Assembly: GCA_014729315.1 (NCBI GenBank)
Contig: WJKD01000876.1
Location: 1-15,336, forward strand
DNA from: Promethearchaeota archaeon
GTDB lineage: Archaea; Asgardarchaeota; Lokiarchaeia; Sigynarchaeales; SOKP01
Direction of reading: 5' to 3'
DNA length: 15,336 nt
The notes under the pieces are model-generated. The model saw only the letters and a program-made list of their open reading frames with translations, had not been told where the DNA came from and ran no database searches. Shown piece by piece: positions 13,718 to 15,336 of the stretch. The position numbers and the translations under genes were made by a program. Every line of letters starts with the position of its first letter. The first letter of the stretch is position 1.

Positions 13718-14920
13718 CTAGGCTTTCTCGTTTTCCGAATTTTCTTCGTCTTTGTCTTTAGTCCCGTCTTCGACTTCCTCTGAAACCCCTTCTTTTTGTT
13801 TTTTATTAAATTCTTCGACTTTCTGCATGACTGATTCAGAGCTAGCACCGGGAGTGGGCATCTTTTCAAACACTTCTATAAACTTAACGTCTTCTATTTT
13901 ATCAGCCATGTGTGTCTGGAGATCCATAGCAAGACCAAATTTAACGTAAGTTAAGTTTTGAAAAAGAAACATTTTTGGCACTGTGAACTCAATAGTTTTA
14001 TCTTCTTCAAGATAATTCATTTCAAAATCTTCAAAATTTTCTTCCGGTATTCCTTTGTTTATCATAAAGAATTTGATTTTGTCTCTAAAATCTTCGATTT
14101 TATCAATGACTTCTAGATTGTAATCTATGCTTTGCCCAGCAAGGGGATGATTATAATCAATTATTACTTTGCCTTGGACTATATTCGTAATTGTTCCTCT
14201 TTGGCCATCGTTTTTAGTAAATTCCTGTCCAATTTCGGGCGCTTTTCCTTTGTTCATTCGTCTATATTTTGCAATACCCACTCTTTCTATTTTACTAGGA
14301 TCACGTTTGCCGTAAGCTTTAACGGGAGGTATTCTCACCGATTTTTTCTCAAAATAATTCATTTTTTGAATAGTCTCGGTTAAGCCTTCGTTAAGAAAGC
14401 CTTCTTTACCGACTATTACGAATTCTGGCGAGTAATATCCTTGATTTTCTTTTTCCTCTTCGTAAATTCCCGCTTTTTTGGCGTCTTCCACGGAAGATAC
14501 TCTAAAGATGTTGCCTTTCTGAGTTTTTGCGGTTATTTCTATCAGTACAAAATCCCCCTCTTCGACAGGCTTTCCCTTAAGTTTTTCCTTTTTTTCTTCC
14601 TTTTTCTTTAATTCCATTTGTTCTTCTTTCGAAGGTTCTTCTTCTTTCGAAGGTTCTTCTTCTTTATCAACAGCTGTCGTCGATGCTTCTTCTTTTAATT
14701 CGGTCTCTTCTTTTTCTTCTCCCTCAGAATTAAAATCTTTCAATAATTCCCTTGCGCTATCAATGTACTTTTGCGCTGAAGCCTCGCTGATTCCTTTAAT
14801 TTCTAGCAATTGTTCTAAGGAAGAGTTCGCTAATTTATCCACGGAATCAATGCCAGCTTCGTTCAAAGATTCCACAGTTTTTTTTCCTAAACCCTTTACG
14901 TCTTTCAATTCAAGGCTCAT
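13718..14920 (-). CDS. FKBP-type (SlyD-like) peptidyl-prolyl isomerase fused to an N-terminal helix-hairpin-helix module
   Basis: A 400-residue soluble protein in four parts. Residues 1-62 form a helix-hairpin-helix module with two hairpins (VKGLGKKTVESLNEAG and IKGISEASAQKYIDSA), worded like the N-terminal domain of RadA/Rad51. Residues 64-117 are a charged Glu/Lys linker with a duplicated KEEEPS unit. Residues 118-272 are an FKBP domain with the SlyD-type inserted flap, ending in the diagnostic IDYNHPLAGQSIDYNLEV (254-271). Residues 273-360 match the extra C-terminal domain of long archaeal FKBPs, and the protein ends in an acidic tail. The core would isomerise prolyl bonds and act as a folding helper. 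The HhH part suggests docking on DNA, RNA or a ribosome-like surface, which is inference. The gene faces the HAD gene tail to tail and has its own TATA box. Confidence 0.88.
   Translation of the reverse strand: MSLELKDVKGLGKKTVESLNEAGIDSVDKLANSSLEQLLEIKGISEASAQKYIDSARELLKDFNSEGEEKEETELKEEASTTAVDKEEEPSKEEEPSKEEQMELKKKEEKKEKLKGKPVEEGDFVLIEITAKTQKGNIFRVSSVEDAKKAGIYEEEKENQGYYSPEFVIVGKEGFLNEGLTETIQKMNYFEKKSVRIPPVKAYGKRDPSKIERVGIAKYRRMNKGKAPEIGQEFTKNDGQRGTITNIVQGKVIIDYNHPLAGQSIDYNLEVIDKIEDFRDKIKFFMINKGIPEENFEDFEMNYLEEDKTIEFTVPKMFLFQNLTYVKFGLAMDLQTHMADKIEDVKFIEVFEKMPTPGASSESVMQKVEEFNKKQKEGVSEEVEDGTKDKDEENSENEKA
14621..14665 (-). repeat. 18-base tandem repeat in the FKBP linker
   Basis: TTCTTCTTTCGAAGGTTC occurs twice without mismatch (14621-14638 and 14639-14656), followed by half a third copy (14657-14665). 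It encodes the repeated KEEEPS in the acidic linker. Copy number may vary between strains. Confidence 0.85.
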
Positions 14921-14970
14921 ATATGTTCAGATCCACTTTAAAATTAAGGTTAATAATCGTAATTTATTAT

Positions 14971-14978
14971 TTTTATAA
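14971..14978 (-). promoter_or_regulatory. TATA box for the FKBP gene
   Basis: TTATAAAA on the minus strand, with its centre about 55 bases before the ATG at 14920. The expected transcription start near 14949 gives a leader of about 30 bases. Confidence 0.5.
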
Positions 14979-15058
14979 GTTATCGGCTAAATTTAGATTT
15001 TTCGATTATTAAGTGGCAAAAAGTTAAGTAATAACTATGAACGACATCCATCTAATTT

Positions 15059-15336
15059 TTAAGAAACGGGTTTATAAAGTATTCCCAATTTTTCTGCGTA
15101 CTCTCTGACTTCCTTCATTTCCTCAGGACTTGGTCTTCTATTTATCTCTTCATAATTGTATGCTTTATATTGGGGCCTGTATTGTCCCATTATATTTACA
15201 ACGCATTGAGGAGCTTCACGAGCTATAAAGTCCAATATGGGTTTAGAGCAACATTCCACATGATTCGGCATAACAAGATGTCGGACAATGATCTCTCCAC
15301 TACCATCATCGTGAATTCTTTTAAGATTTCTTGTTA
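15059..15336 (-). CDS. Radical SAM protein, PflX family (COG1313-like), C-terminal part (cut by window edge)
   Basis: The last 92 residues of a protein whose frame is open to the window edge. The visible part reads RHLVMPNHVECCSKPILDFI, then VVNIMGQYRPQYKAY and EINRRPSPEEMKEVREYAEKLGI. This is the well-conserved end of PflX-type radical SAM proteins, described as homologues of pyruvate formate-lyase activating enzyme. The CxxxCxxC cluster site lies upstream, outside the window. The family is widespread in anaerobes and its substrate is unsettled. An internal ATG at 15271 is not the true start, because the conserved RHLVM precedes it. Its promoter is not in view. Confidence 0.85.
   Translation of the reverse strand, partial: TRNLKRIHDDGSGEIIVRHLVMPNHVECCSKPILDFIAREAPQCVVNIMGQYRPQYKAYNYEEINRRPSPEEMKEVREYAEKLGILYKPVS

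Noticed and set aside
13752..14383. Plus-strand open frames opposite the FKBP gene
   Set aside because: They are Ser/Phe-rich mirror readings of the Glu/Lys-rich FKBP coding sequence, with no family likeness.
15059..15271. Radical SAM end read as a complete 70-residue gene from ATG 15271
   Set aside because: The frame continues to the window edge and the residues before the ATG (RHLV) belong to the conserved family motif, so it is a cut gene.
1..15336. Prophage, transposon or defence island
   Set aside because: No integrase, transposase, terminal repeats, CRISPR repeats, nuclease or toxin-antitoxin pair was found; gene density and style look chromosomal.

Overview
The window is AT-rich and looks archaeal. 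Supporting signs are TTTATAAA/TTTATATA-type TATA boxes at archaeal spacing upstream of several genes, a poly-T tract that would act as a terminator, a SlyD-like FKBP with an archaeal-style C-terminal extension, a RadA/Rad51-like helix-hairpin-helix module, and a PflX-type radical SAM protein. An Asgard (Lokiarchaeota-like) source is my best guess, but it rests on overall gene flavour, not on a marker gene. No integrase, transposase, tRNA, rRNA or CRISPR array is visible.

Layout: (1) 1-300, minus strand: N-terminal part of a zinc-dependent medium-chain dehydrogenase, cut by the window edge. (2) 566-1861, plus: a 12-helix MFS carrier of the sugar/cation-symporter look, ending in a poly-T tract. 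(3) 1936-4755, minus: a 939-residue cytosolic glycoside hydrolase-like protein (GH38/GH57 superfamily). (4) 5080-6168, plus, divergent from it: myo-inositol-1-phosphate synthase of the actinobacterial type. (5) 6305-6481, plus: an unlisted 58-residue single-pass membrane protein. (6) 6575-9441, minus: two translationally coupled membrane proteins built from three left-handed beta-helix modules that resemble the terminal domain of certain non-ribosomal peptide synthetases. (7) 9665-12505: three different ATP-grasp enzymes, one on the minus strand and two in tandem on the plus strand, around a shared AT-rich promoter region. (8) 12639-13628, plus: a HAD-family protein with an unusual lysine/tyrosine heptad tail. 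(9) 13718-14920, minus: an HhH-FKBP fusion. (10) 15059-15336, minus: C-terminal end of a PflX-like radical SAM protein.

How the genes may work together: the left third looks like carbohydrate metabolism (sugar-type carrier, sugar-alcohol-type dehydrogenase, glycosidase, inositol phosphate synthesis). The middle, from the beta-helix pair to the HAD protein, is the most unusual part. It has three ATP-grasp ligases/kinases, two membrane beta-helix proteins and one HAD protein, with no standard pathway enzyme to fix the substrate. Two readings are open. One is phosphorylation of an inositol-type polyol, because ATP-grasp A resembles the inositol polyphosphate kinase ITPK in three segments and an inositol phosphate synthase lies about 3.5 kb away. 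The other is ligase-made peptide-like or poly-amino-acid products handled by the NRPS-terminal-like membrane proteins. The sequence alone does not decide between them. The FKBP and radical SAM genes look like ordinary housekeeping neighbours, apart from the HhH fusion.
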